A stretch of 36,725 bases of DNA from Lingula anatina (lineage: Eukaryota; Brachiopoda; Lingulata; Lingulida; Lingulidae), in the NCBI RefSeq assembly GCF_001039355.2, contig NW_019775438.1, forward strand, positions 334,420-371,144, in the 5' to 3' direction. Numbering within the stretch: the stretch's first letter is position 1; every line of letters starts with the position of its first letter. Below are positions 1 to 11,419 of the stretch, in pieces. The notes beneath the pieces are model-generated. The model had not been told where the DNA came from and made no database searches. It worked only from the letters and a program-made list of their open reading frames with translations. The translations under genes were made by a program, and so were the position numbers.

Positions 1-211
1 GGCAGATTTATTGTCACTTTGTATGTGTTGCAAGAACCAAAATATCTATCAATAAAATTTGTTTTGTTTTAATTAAGAATATATTTATAATGGTATAAAG
101 CAGGGTTTTAATAATTGAAAACGAATAATAAATTTCGTATTAAAAGAAAGTAACAAATTCAGTTTTAAACCACTGAGTTTGTTTCAACAATGGTCTCTAG
201 CTAGGGAGGGG

Positions 212-1418
212 AGCACACGAACGAAACGTGGTGCCTCGATATGAAACCAGACAACTTTTGTGTTTTTAATCTCCAAATACGAAAAAAAATCAATTAAGCT
301 AATAAATAGGCTAACGTTAAGAACGTATTATATCGTTTGTTTTATATTAATTATTATTTAAAATCATAATATAAACAAGTCGCATTTCGATGTACTCCAT
401 GCGATGACCTTTTTATAAAAATAGCAATTTTTACGAGATTTAAATTGTATCGCATTGTTTGGTTCCATTGCCTCGGTTTCAAAAATTAGAACAGGCGCTC
501 CAAAATCGTAAAACGAAGTTATAAAAATTTTATATTGACCGAGTTCCCCCACTGTTAAGAATATCCTCGCAGCATTATCTGCAGTTAACCTTCCTACGAT
601 TTTCAATGTATTTTGCAATATAATTTACAATCCTCCAGATGAAGAATTTTATTAATCAAGAGTGGGGGAGGTGTGAAAATCCCCATTGGGGCCACACATA
701 ACACTATAAATACAATGGGAATCCCCGTAAAATGAAGGTAAAATAAATGTTTTTCTACGGAATTCAGACGGATTTACTTTTTACAACATAAAATCAATAG
801 AACATTTTTAATATAATCTTTCAAAAAGACACCAGAGAGCTAATGAAATAAAATCAACCAGACGGTAAACACCGGCAGGCTTTGTCACCAACTTGTTCAT
901 TTCAAACAGCGCACTTTTCGCGCATGCGCAGTTGTTTGAAGCCTGTGCTTTGACGATTCTGATATGTACTGTCTCACGCTCGCGCACGCTGGATTGGATA
1001 GTAAACGATTGTCGTAAAATCGCTAAATGATATTAAAACCTGGTTTTAAATTATTTAAATTATTTTTGTTGAACCATCCTCCATTTGANGTCAATTTCAC
1101 CAACTTGTTCATTTCAAACAGCGCACTTTTCGCAAGTGAGGCAATGGAACCAAACAATACGATACAATTTGTAATCTCGTAAAAATGGATATATTTTTTA
1201 ATAGAGTTTATAGCCGGGCGTAAATCAAAAGGCGACTCTTTTATTATTGTGATATGTAATAATAATTAATATAAAAGATGCGATATAATAGGTTCTTATA
1301 GACGGCCTATTTATTAGATTTATAAAATTTTTAAAGTATTTGGAGATTAAAAAAACAAAAGCTGACAGGTTTCAAATCGAGGCCCCACATATTGTTCGTG
1401 GGACCTTGTTCGTGTGCT
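212..1418. mobile_element. Long-TIR DNA transposon derivative with 9-bp target duplication (MULE-like)
   Basis: Both ends read AGCACACGAAC inward. The inverted arms (about 212-474 and 1138-1418) run some 260-280 bases with indels. AGGGAGGGG flanks the element directly on both sides (203-211 and 1419-1427), a 9-bp target-site duplication. Long inverted arms with 9-bp duplications are typical of Mutator-like elements. No transposase is evident, so it is non-autonomous. An ambiguous base is at 1089. Confidence 0.6.
655..935. repeat. Direct repeat unit inside the long-TIR element (pair with 1420-1735)
   Basis: Shares the GGGGCCACA-ATAACACT-TAAATACAA and CAGACGGTAAACACCGGCA blocks, in order, with 1420-1735 just outside the element. 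One copy is internal and one external, so the element carries sequence related to its flank. Confidence 0.65.
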
Positions 1419-1419
1419 A

Positions 1420-1735
1420 GGGAGGGGTGGGAAATCCCCTTGGGGCCACATATAACACTGTAAATACAAATTGAATCCCCTTACAATGAATTAAGGCAAA
1501 ATAAATGTTTTTCTAAAGAAAGTTTCGCTTTTTAATACATACAATCAACAGAACATTTCTAATATAAATTTTCAAAAAAACACCAATCACCAAATTAATA
1601 CATACAATCAACAGAACATTTCTAATATAAATTTTCAAAAAAACACCAGAGAGCAAATTAAATAAAATCAATCAGACGGTAAACACCGGCAAGCTTTGTC
1701 AATTTCACCAACTAGTTTATTTCAAACAGCGTTGC
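1420..1735. repeat. Direct repeat unit flanking the long-TIR element, with internal 63-bp tandem duplication
   Basis: Homologous to 655-935. A 63-bp period duplication starts at 1534 and 1597 (AATACATACAATCAACAG in both). Confidence 0.65.
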
Positions 1736-1759
1736 GCGCAAAGGATTGTGGGTAATGTG

Positions 1760-2167
1760 AGGGTCCAACTTGCCCCGTGTCAAGGGGGCCAACTAGCCCC
1801 GGGTGCACATTATTTATTTTAAAGGATGTTAGCCATTCATGGTGCTAGAATGAGCAACGATGACACATCTCCGTGAAACTTGAAACAATGAGCTTCAGTT
1901 TGATGCCCTATACATATCTTATATTCGATCAAAAGCATATGAAAATAGATTTTTCAATCTCTTAAACAAAATTACTTTTAGGTGCAAAAAAAGTTTATTT
2001 CGACTCACCGCTTAAGTAAAACTTTTTAACGTCCGACACTTCCTTAGCATTGTAGGCTACGGTCACTTTACAAGAGTATGTGGCCAATTTTTTTTACATC
2101 GTAGTTACTTTTTCATAAATTGACGGGGGGCCAACTTACCCCGGGGTCCAACTAGCCCCGGTCTCCC
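1760..2167. mobile_element. Probable MITE-like remnant with CCAACTAGCCCCGG ends
   Basis: Motifs CCAACTTGCCCC and CCAACTAGCCCCGG occur near the left end and again near the right end (about 2125-2163), which closes with GGTCTCCCC. GGGGAGACCGGGG-type termini recall short DNA transposons, but target duplications are not clear. Confidence 0.4.
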
Positions 2168-2674
2168 CTACAGTTGGCAGATTATTGGATTGAAAAACAC
2201 AATTTAATCTAGAGGATCAGAGAGAGACAATACCGCCTCCAGGTCTTGTACCACCAGCTGGAGTAAGCACATTCCCAGTGGGCAAATTATGTTGTTTTAA
2301 TGTTGAAACAACATTGAACCATAATGTTGATAATACGTTGGATAAACATTGGATTTGAAAGTCAGATAACAACACTGTATCAACCCCAGTTGTTAGACAG
2401 CATTCTTGCATGAAAAGACATTAAAATGACCTGAAATGTTTTTATTTTTGCCACAAAACACAGGTACACAATTATAACGTACACTGTAAAAACATCCAAG
2501 TGCCTGCTTTAATTGTCTGATATTTTCAACGCATTAGGCTCCTAAGCATGTTTTGCACGTAAGCATGGTACACCCTTTTAGCCTGGATGTGTTTAGCAGT
2601 AGGACATGTTTGATGGCTAAATATATGCAGGGTATATATGTATGGCCTTTAAGTTAAAATTTCCAAGGTTAAGA

Positions 2675-2676
<2 letters not shown>

Positions 2677-2750
<74 letters not shown>
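2677..2750. repeat. (TA)n microsatellite
   Basis: About 37 uninterrupted TA dinucleotides, followed by short degenerate TA tracts to about 2780. Confidence 0.95.
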
Positions 2751-2752
<2 letters not shown>

Positions 2753-2792
2753 TAAGAACATAACTATATATATATTTATAAGAACATAACTA

Positions 2793-4113
2793 CCCAGCAG
2801 GCATAGTTGCCTTGGCCTTGGATCAACGTTGAAAACAGGTTGATACATTCTAAGATCTAATATACCGTTTATTAGATCTTAGATACACTGAATTGCCGTT
2901 GATCTACCTAAATTCAACTTAAAATCAACGTTGATCCAGCCACGGCGAAACACCGTCATAATGTGACGTTGACTCAACGTTGTATTTTGGTCATTGACAC
3001 AACCTTGCAGACATGGATTATATTTTAAAATATTAATTGTTGAAAACGTGATACTTTGTTTATCAATACTGTAACTAACTTAATCAAAATAATCAAAAAA
3101 AGTGTTAAAAGTACAAGTGACAGTTGTTTTGTGTCTTTAGTGAACTAGTGAATTTTCTTAACTTGTTATTCAGAAATACATTCCAATAAACTGAATTTCT
3201 TGCAAGGTCAGCTAACACTAGGATGAATAACAAGCCTAACCAACTACCAGACTCGGCACCTACGGATCCAGAATAAACCAGTATATCAGACCACACTACC
3301 CGTTTTCAAGGTGTGTGTCAGATCGCATTACAGAGTATCAGCCACCACACTGATTTTGCCTGGTGCGCGATGTGATAGCGATGATCGTAGTAATAGATAG
3401 ACCCCGAGTCAGCGAGGGTTATGTGGCATACACGAGTGCGGGTCCATTAGCGGGTTATAACGCATTCATGCGAGACGTGCGGTTATGCGAGTTACACCAC
3501 GTCTGAATATTTTGTTCTTTACTTCCACCGTGGTCTAAAGCGGGGTTGGAAAGTAGTGCATCTCATCTAGATTCATGCGCTGCTGCAATTTTCCCTGTTT
3601 ATGCTACAAATCTGACAATACCGCAATTTTTAACATAAAATTTAGGTTTGAACATAGCCAATGATGTTTTGTAAATAAGAACTTGCAAACTTATACATTC
3701 ATTTAGAAAAGTAGACCTAATTTTGATAGCGGAAGTTCTGGACGAGATTCAGTCAGTCGTCTGTCGCCATGTTGTCACTCGGAACTACTCCGATGTCTCC
3801 GCACTCGACAATAGTATGGAGCTTGCGGAATGAGCCGAGGATTGCCGATTTCCATGTTGTTGTATTCATACGACTCCTACTTGATGAAAACGAGGCGCGA
3901 TACCCGGATGACAGGTAGGCTTACAAAATTTGTGATGGGGTATGATACTGTGTAATGCGATCTGACACACACCTTGAAAACGGGTAGTGTGGTCTGATAT
4001 ACCGGTTTATTCTGGATCCGTAGGTTCCGAGTCTGGTAGTTGGGTAGGCCTGAATAAGTTGCTGTAAATGTGATGGAGTGGGGGAGTAATGGTGCGCGAC
4101 TATGCCTGCTGGG
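2793..4113. mobile_element. DNA transposon-like element with CCCAGCAGGCATAGT inverted ends
   Basis: The left end is CCCAGCAGGCATAGTTGCC. The right end inverted is CCCAGCAGGCATAGTCGCGC. The left interior has AACGTTGA-type motifs (about 2825-2990), often seen with this terminus. No transposase frame or convincing target duplication was found. It sits inside copy A of the large repeat. Confidence 0.55.
3236..4050. repeat. Nested inverted pair (~105-bp arms)
   Basis: The arms at about 3236-3343 and 3944-4050 are near-identical inverted copies (sharing CGTTTTCAAGGTGTGTGTCA), separated by about 600 bases. This is a second TIR-like structure inside the CCCAGCAGG element. Confidence 0.65.
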
Positions 4114-4139
4114 CTTATATGGAAAACAAAACAAAAAAA

Positions 4140-4151
4140 GGGGGGGGGGGG
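4140..4151. repeat. Poly-G run (12)
   Basis: Homopolymer of 12 G after an A-rich stretch. Confidence 0.9.
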
Positions 4152-4302
4152 ACACCACCTCCATTGTCGTGCTTGACAAACTCTACAAAATGCAGTAAAC
4201 AAAAGCTCTCTATTTTTTTTTTTTTCTTTTTGTTGAAAATTACAATTTATAACTATATCATTGGGAGAAGTATAAGGTATAATCCAAATTTGTGAAGAGG
4301 GG

Positions 4303-4870
4303 TTCATGGTGAAAAGTAGGTCAAAGTTCAAATTCAAGGTCACAGGAAGACTGTCAATATATGCATGAGTTCCTATTCAAGTTCAGTAGTATCTATGGGC
4401 ATATCTGTGCCAGTTTGGGAGATATAACAGACAGTTCATGGCAAAAAGTAAGTCAAAGATCAATTTCAAGGTCACAGTTAGATTGCCAGTATATGGCTTT
4501 CTATTCAAGTTCAATATCTATAGTAACTATGGGTTAACTATGGGTGTATCTCTGCCAGTTTTGGTGATAAAAGGAACAGAAAAGTTGCAAAGTTCAGTTC
4601 ATGGTGAAAAGTAGGTCAAAGCTCAATTTCAAGGCCACACTTAGATTGCCTGTATATGGCTTCATATTCAAGTTCAATAGTAACTATGGGCGTATCTTAC
4701 CCAGTTTGGAGATAAAAGGGAACCAAAATTTGCAAAGTTCAGTTCATGTTAAAAAGTAGGTCAAAGCTCAATTTCAAGGTCACAGTTAGATTGCCAGTAT
4801 ATGACTTCCAATTAAAGTTCAATAGTAACTATGGTCATATCTTTGCTAATTTTGGAGTTATTTCACATTT
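4303..4870. repeat. Tandem ~145-bp units (copy A, about four)
   Basis: Repeating blocks of TGGTGAAAAGTAGGTCAAAG, TTTCAAGGTCACA, GATTGCCAGTATATG, AGTAACTATGGG and TTGGAGATAAAAG at spacings near 143-146 bases. Confidence 0.8.
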
Positions 4871-5452
4871 TATTTTCACCACTGAAAATTGCGATGTTAT
4901 ACTGTGTAGTTACTGAAAATCGGCACAAATAATTTCTTGCAAATAAAATCCCATTTTTAGAAAATTTTTGGCCTGTTTGACCTTTAAATAAAGGTCAAAT
5001 CCAAGGGCATATTTGAAATCTCCACGTATAACATTCGGTCAAACATCTGTAGAAATTGCCCCATAATTCCTTCGGTTTGGGAGATGTTTAGCATTGAATT
5101 TTGCAATTTTTGGCCAATGGTGCATTGAGATGAGTGCCACACCTAGACCCATGCACCGACAAAGCCCAAAATTTACGTGGAATGCGATGAGATTATGTGT
5201 GACCTAAATCCAAGAGATGATACAGGCCCTTGTAGTCTAGGAGGAGAAGCGGTGACGGTGAAATGGCGACGGACGAGACGGGTCAGGACTAAAACCAAGT
5301 GTACCGCCAGCGACGCGCTGGTGGTACAATGAATGGAGAAAAGTTTTCCTTAGCAGCCCAGTGTTTACTCCACACTTTTTGTTCAAGTCAAATATTCCAC
5401 ACTATTACAAATGTTTTATTTTTTAAAAATTAAGCAATGACATAATTTGCAC

Positions 5453-5488
5453 CTTGGACATAATAACGAATTCGTTATTATGTCCAAG
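5453..5488. repeat. Perfect 36-bp palindrome flanked by TTTGCAC direct repeats
   Basis: CTTGGACATAATAACGAA is followed immediately by its exact reverse complement, with no loop. TTTGCAC abuts both sides (5446-5452 and 5489-5495). Confidence 0.9.
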
Positions 5489-5966
5489 TTTGCACATACA
5501 TTTGCAACAATTTCATCAACAAGTCGAGTATTTGAATAGTGAAGTAATCAGACCATTGGAGAGGAGGGATTTACAAAAAGCTGTCATATTTTCCTTTTTT
5601 CCTTGTTTTCACTACGGCACATGCGTACAGATGCGACAAAACTAGGGGTTCATTAGCAGAAAATCTACCAGGTTAACCTGACGTACGTATGTTAAAATCT
5701 AGGGCGCGCTGCTTCCTGTACAAACTAATGGGGACCGGACTCTACCATGGGTGACTCTCTGTCACATACTTACGGATAATACAAGCATTTGACCGGTCAG
5801 CGATCCAACCAGTGTCGCACCTTTGACGATATTCTGTGTGTGTGGATGTATAATAAGCTGTTCTCCCGCAACTAGAAAACAGACCAACTCAGCAAAAATT
5901 ACTGTTTTAATCCTCAAAGAACTACAATTACCAAGGCCAACTGAAGCTTAGTGTCTAATATTTTTA

Positions 5967-6084
5967 ACCCTTTAAACTGTTAAATTAGCGTTTGAGTTAT
6001 AAATATAAAGCAAATACTGACCTACCCAAACCCTTTAAACTGTTTAGCGTTTGAGTTATAAATATAAAACAAATACTGACCTAC
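5967..6084. repeat. Tandem duplication, ~60-bp unit
   Basis: Two units each contain CCCTTTAAACTGTT, AGCGTTTGAGTTATAAAT and CAAATACTGACCTACCC. They differ mainly by a short deletion. Confidence 0.85.
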
Positions 6085-6194
6085 CCCAACCCCAAAACCC
6101 ACAGCTGGTTGTGTAATATCTAATTCTGACTGTTCTGCCTACCACGGTATACGTGCGCACGTGTCCACTAAAACAAATCAAAATGTAAACTAGA

Positions 6195-6413
6195 AAAGCA
6201 CTCCGAGAGCGCAGACCTCCGCCAAGGTAGCAATTTTTTTTATTATTATTGATTGATCATTGATCCGGATCACTACCGAAAACTAATCCTCTGTTCCTTG
6301 GCCCACTTCTGAAAGTTCCTGAAAATTTCATCAAAATCGGTCCATAACTTTCTGAGTTATGTTGATGACAGACAGACAAACAGGGGTGAAAAAATAACCT
6401 CCTTGGCGGAGGT
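6195..6413. mobile_element. CTCCGCCAAGG inverted-end repeat, copy 1
   Basis: Runs from CCTCCGCCAAGG to CCTTGGCGGAGG. The interior has TTGATCCGGATCA, TCATCAAAATCGGTCCATAA and GATGACAGACAGACAAACAG. A shorter copy is at 6945-7130. This terminus is widespread as a short dispersed repeat in invertebrate genomes. Confidence 0.7.
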
Positions 6414-6634
6414 AATAAATTGCATAAGGTATTTTCTAGCGTGGAAAAGAAAAAGACTTTGTAATACAGTTTTTGATAGTATCCTCAATTTACCTGCGTT
6501 TTCAAGTCTATCAAAATTGTATTTACAATTTCTATTGAAGAATTTCTGGGAAAAAAAGTTATGCGAGTAAAAATACAATTTCGAGAAAGGACTATGATAT
6601 CATCGGTTGAAATGGATGAAATGTGCCTTTCACG

Positions 6635-6881
6635 GGTCTTATAAACGGATTATGCGTTTACTAACACTACCTGCAGATCTTTTAGCACTAACACCCATAT
6701 TAACCACAAAAACCCACGAATTAACCATACAATTATTTAGCACCAACAAAGCAATACCTAGCACTAACATTCATCCGCTCTTGTAGTGCTGGTTAATTTG
6801 TGGGTTATGTGGTTAATATGGGCGTTATTGCTAAAAGTTATGCGGGTAGCGTTAGTAAACGCCTAATCAGTTTATAAGACC
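6635..6881. mobile_element. Foldback element with ~93-bp inverted arms
   Basis: GGTCTTATAAAC begins both ends. The arms share GTTTACTAACRCTACC, AGCAATAAC/AGCACTAAC and CCCATATTAACCACA blocks in inverted order around a spacer of about 60 bases. Only a weak TTTCA similarity lies in the flanks, so the target duplication is uncertain. Confidence 0.7.
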
Positions 6882-6944
6882 AGTTTCAGAACCAAAACAT
6901 ATCCAAAATGGAAAACAAAGGTCTCATTCTCCAACTAGAAAAGC

Positions 6945-7130
6945 ACTCCGAGAGCGCAAACCTCCGCCAAGGCAACAATTTTTTATTATTTTTGATTATT
7001 GATTGATTATTGATCCGGATCACCACCAAAAACTAATTACTTCTAAGTCCATAACTTTTTGAGTTATGTTGATGACAGACAAACAAACAGACAGACAAAC
7101 AGGGGTGAAAACAACCTCCTTGGCGGAGGT
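6945..7130. mobile_element. CTCCGCCAAGG inverted-end repeat, copy 2
   Basis: Same ends and order as 6195-6413, with an internal deletion and an expanded (GACA/AACA)n stretch. Confidence 0.7.
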
Positions 7131-7397
7131 AAAAAATCCAATGAACTGTTCCTCTCTTTAAAAGTAATGGAAACGCAGGTTTGAAAAAATTACGGGATCA
7201 AAAAATAATCTTGTTATTATCACTTTCAATATTATTTAAAACTTACGTGTATGTTATTGAAGTTAAGGACGGTACGATATATATCGCCAGAATTAGCAGG
7301 TATGCCAACTCGTTTCCCACACCCATGGCGGCAACCAGGAAGTGAAGTGAAAAAATACTGGACTCCAACAGCAAATATCGATCAGCCCTTTTTTATA

Positions 7398-7462
7398 TTG
7401 TTGACATAGGTCTTGAAATCAAGTCGCTTGCGTCGACTTGATTTCAAGACCTATGTCAACAA
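7398..7462. repeat. Perfect 29-bp inverted repeat with 7-base loop
   Basis: Left arm 7398-7426 and right arm 7434-7462 are exact reverse complements (core GACATAGGTCTTGAAATCAA). Related ~50-base direct repeats flank it (about 7340-7396 and 7467-7516: GAAGTG, GCAAATAT, CTTTTT). Confidence 0.9.
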
Positions 7463-8292
7463 CAAGAAGTGGAATGGAAAAAATTGCGCTTCAGCAAATA
7501 TTGTCCTTTTTATGACGACAACTACAAAGATAGTAATGTGTACTTCTGTACATAGTGAAACTTGCGTGTTAGCTAATGCAAACCCGCACGAACCCGTACG
7601 GTAATTACTCAATCTTTTCAATTGGGGGAAAACTTTGAATTTTACAGATACTGTATTTCTAGGTCCTAATTTCTTGAAATCAGAACATTTCTTTGAGTGG
7701 TAGAAAAAATTAAAAAAAAAAAAAAACAGACTACGCTATATATAGCTCTATTCTGTGTAGTAAAAGCACCAAGTATGCTATATTGCAATATAATTTTGTG
7801 ATATCTTTCTTGTCTACGGCGCACAATTAGCCCTAAAAATAACCCGATGGCCGAAATTCCCGAAAAACGCAACTGTGCAAAATGGCTCACTGATCGAATA
7901 TTCATGCGCAAAAAGAAAAAAGAAAAAGAAAAAAAAACTCCATACGGCTCATTTTAAAGGTTTCTCGTCAGTTCGTTGAAATGGTCTGAACGGAGCATAT
8001 TCTTCAAAAAACATGCCCAACTAACGATATATTTATACAAATACACAAATTAAAACCTCATTTTTAAATTTTGGGCTTTATAAAACGTACTTTTTGCTCG
8101 GCCTGGGAGTTAATAAGCTACGTGGTCACGTGGTCCGATGACGACAATCGTGCCACCGGAGGAGAGAGCCAAGCAGCGTGTTTAGCTGTCAAACTGAGCT
8201 ACATTGTCTCCCTGTAAGGTGACTTTTCTGACTCCTGATAAAAATTCATACTCATTCAAATCTCTTACCCGAGGGGTCTAAATCCTAGTAAA

Positions 8293-9218
8293 CCTCGGTC
8301 ACAACCGGACGCACGAATTTCAGGATCGTGCGTCCCCTGCGAATTTTATTTTGAGTGTTGCGGAGGCCGTGGAGGTCGTAGAGGTAAAGGAAAGTCTGCC
8401 TTGCGAGTTGCAAGGGCCACATGAGATGTCCTTTCAAGCAGGGACGCTAATTGCAAGAAGCGATGGCCGTAGAAATTATACTAATTTCTTGAGTTTGTCT
8501 TGCATCCTGTGTACGCGGCACACACTCACCACTTACGAAGGGAATGCAACGCACGGCGAAAGTAGTGCCCTTTTGCGTCAGTTTTGCTACTCATTTGCCT
8601 CACACGTTTGTGGTGACGTACTGACGGCGTACGTCAGTTTTGCTTCCTGTTCTCCTCTTCTTTCTTCTTCCTCCTCCCTTTTTTCTACTATGTAAGCTTC
8701 TTTCTCTTGCCTTTTGGAGGCATATTAGAAACTAAATTGAGCAAAAATTTGAAATTTTTGAAAATTGTTATACACGTTACACAGTCGACGTTCATTGTAA
8801 AGACACGAGCGTGCGTCGTGAGCAAGCCTTTTATTCACCAGGCGTGGGGGTGACGCACGTGCGACGCATTCCCGGTGTGCTCTCGACTTTGTTCGTTAGT
8901 TGTGAGGGCGTGCGCCTTACTCAACACGCAAAGGGCACTCAATTGCTCCTTCATAGCTTGCGACGTGCGTCTTGCACAAAGCGCGTCTCTCTTGCTAACT
9001 CCGTGCGAGGTGAGCAAGTTACAGTTACATTCGCGGCCTTGCTGTTCGCAGGCTATTCGAAGAATCTTTTGGGACATGTCCAACATCCTCCGTACGTGCT
9101 TACGGGCTGTCTGCGAACTCGAAATTTCGTAAGAAGGACTTGTGTGGGAAATGAGATTCTGCGCAAAATTTGGACACAAACAGCCCGTAAGAGCCCGTAC
9201 GGCCGGTTGTGACCGAGG
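8293..9218. mobile_element. TIR element with CCTCGGTCACAACCGG ends
   Basis: The 16-bp termini are exact inverted copies, followed by related GRCGYACG sequence. The interior is richer in GC and CpG than its surroundings and has overlapping open frames on both strands (for example 8811-9212 plus, 8835-9260 minus). These translate to nothing recognisable, so I treat them as compositional. Confidence 0.6.
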
Positions 9219-9349
9219 CTTAAAGCCATTTTCCAGTCTATTCAATTCTTCAACTAGCATTTAATTATGGTTATCCCAACTAGTATAAAATACTGCATTT
9301 GAATGACTTGAGGGTACTTTTGATCATTCGATATGAGGTCCATGTTATA

Positions 9350-9460
9350 TATAAAATTCAATTCAGTTCAATTTATTAAACCCTTGCGCCCTACGGCTCA
9401 TCACAATGAAATGCAATAAAAATATAAAGTCATAAAAACAACAACAACAACAATACAACT
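9350..9460 (-). mobile_element. Possible 3' end of a non-LTR retrotransposon
   Basis: The minus strand reads GATGAGCCGTAGGGCGCAAG, then TTTAATAAATTGAACTGAAT with a short TTGAA-type tail, as at 3' ends of some non-LTR elements. No reverse transcriptase frame is adjacent. Confidence 0.35.
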
Positions 9461-9469
9461 ACTTGTAGT

Positions 9470-11360
9470 AATGATAAAAACTCATCAGACTGACGTCAAT
9501 CTTAGCTCCGATGCACATTTTAAGCACTTACATAAGTAGTTAAAGCAATAATAACTCTTCCTTTGAAATTCAAAATTCCGCAAGAAATACATTCTAAACA
9601 ACGCATGTAAATATAATATATTGCATTTCACCACTAAAACGGCTGTCATTGTAGTAAAACTAAAAACTGTGCTTGTCAATAGGGCTTTCGGTGCCTTTCT
9701 TCTCGGTCGTCAAGGCATCCGTTACCAAGGACTTTGGCGTGTCACGCGGATTCTCGCGTTCATTCGAAACCAAATAACATTTGGCGGGATAAGATATAGC
9801 AGGCGTATGATGCAATCCTCAGACGTAAGTTGCGAGTTTTTGTACAGTGCGTCGGATAACAATATGCCCATAACTGCACACATTGTAGATATAAATGCAT
9901 TTTGAGCAATAAGACTATTATATCGTATGAGTCTTATTTTATTGTAATAAAGTGTTGTTGTTGTTGTCTGCTTTTCCCGCGGTTTTAAGTAGGTCACCGG
10001 AAAACCCCGCTCGATATCGCGTGACTATGCAATGTCAGAGAGGGCCCCGTCAGTTAAAATCTCTTAAGATATTTTAACAACAAACCAAGCGTTTAGGGAA
10101 AAAACCCTAGACTCACTTTGAATGCAGGAATGGGGTCGTTGACCATTGGTAAGTACGGGAAAATTGCCGTTTACTCCAGGAAAATCCAATTTTTGGCCAA
10201 AACGAAGAGTTATTATGACTTTAATTGTGAAACATTGTTAAGTGATAACAATTAGCTTGAAAACACTTTGCTTTGTTTAATAATTTTTGACGTAATTCTG
10301 CCTAATCGTTCTGTAGCAAAGACATTTTAAATGTCTTAAAAGACCGAATAAAATGAAATTCATCCCCTAAGTCATCTAAAATACATAGTTAACAAGTTCT
10401 TAATTTTTATTTGTGCCTGTTTACCTTCCAGTTTCTACAGCTAGATTATGTGATGAAAGTCTAAATTTGGCAATTCATTCCTTATATTTCTGTGAAATTA
10501 TTTTTATTTAAATAGAATTGCACTGTAAAATTATCAAGAAGATATTGGTACAATAGCCCGTTACTCCTTGTGGATATTTCCCCGGTCAGTGTTTGTCTCA
10601 AATTATGTTTCAATCTTTATTCTGTCAAGGACATATTTTTGTGAAAAATTAATGACAATTCAGTGTCTCCAGTTCATTCGGTACTCAAATTACCCAATTA
10701 AAATTTTTGTTGAGTAGATCTTTATAGCACGCTGTCATAATACAATTTTTCGAAGAGCGGGTTTGGTGAATCCCACGGCAACACACCGAGGCATAACGAA
10801 AATTGCCCAACCCCGCTCAACACAACTTTCCTAAACTTCTCTGTCTGTATTTAGCATGCAGCTCAGATGAGTCTCAAAGACCTTTATCGTCTTTGTCGTC
10901 AAAGTACCACGTGACCCAGATCTGTTGCTTCATTTTTGCATATTGAGGTGAGGATTACTAAAACGCTTTTTTTTCTACCAATAGATTGTTTTTATACTTT
11001 TTAAAAGGTGGGGATCGATTGAAACATATATCTAGTGTGTGGATTGAGTGCTGAATCTTCAAATTTCGAGAAATGGATTTTTACGTGTCTAGAATCCCTC
11101 AAAGGATCGAAGTTTACCAGCCGTTCGTAATTCATGGCACATTACCGTATGTATTTGAAAGATGATAAAATTTGCCCATGAAAAGATTGAGTCATTTCCT
11201 TAAGTCAGCCAGACTACATATCCATATCACTAGGCCCCTAATCGACGCACCGCTCTGTCTTTGTGCAGGTTGACAGCTACGTGCACGTTTGGTGTGCAAA
11301 TAACTATTTGTACTCCATGGTTATCCATATCAAGCTGACGACTTTTGCCTTTTATGCTTC
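9470..11360. other. No gene recognised
   Basis: Both strands were read. Only short open frames without recognisable domains occur, including 9621-9905 on plus and 9722-9997 on minus, which overlap each other. Some segments look like repeat remnants, but no boundaries could be set. Confidence 0.5.
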
Positions 11361-11419
11361 TTTACAAAATTGTCTGTTTCACTTTTTGTGTCGATAGGTG
11401 TATGTGGATAATCCATGGA

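Larger units (their letters stand above)
2211..5335 (+). repeat. Large dispersed repeat, copy A (interrupted), with ~145-bp internal tandem units
   Basis: Homologous in inverted orientation to about 26836-28605. Shared landmarks: CTAGAGGATCAGAGAG (2211), GTACCACCAGCTGGAGTAAG (2250), GTGCTTGACAA (about 4170), tandem units with GTAGGTCAAAG (4303-4870), a conserved region (4880-5180) and GCTGGTGGTACAAT at the end. Unrelated elements occupy about 2272-4113, so this copy was broken by later insertions. Confidence 0.65.

Noticed and set aside
3877-4343. Minus-strand frames of 100 and 140 codons
   Set aside because: They span a transposon end, a poly-G run and a tandem repeat unit, and no protein family is recognisable.
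4303-4870. Possible CRISPR-like regular repeat array
   Set aside because: Units of about 145 bp are contiguous tandem copies with no unique spacers, in a eukaryotic dispersed element.
8811-9260. Open frames of 133 and 141 codons on opposite strands
   Set aside because: They overlap each other inside a TIR element, show no domain, and arise from locally higher GC with few stop codons.
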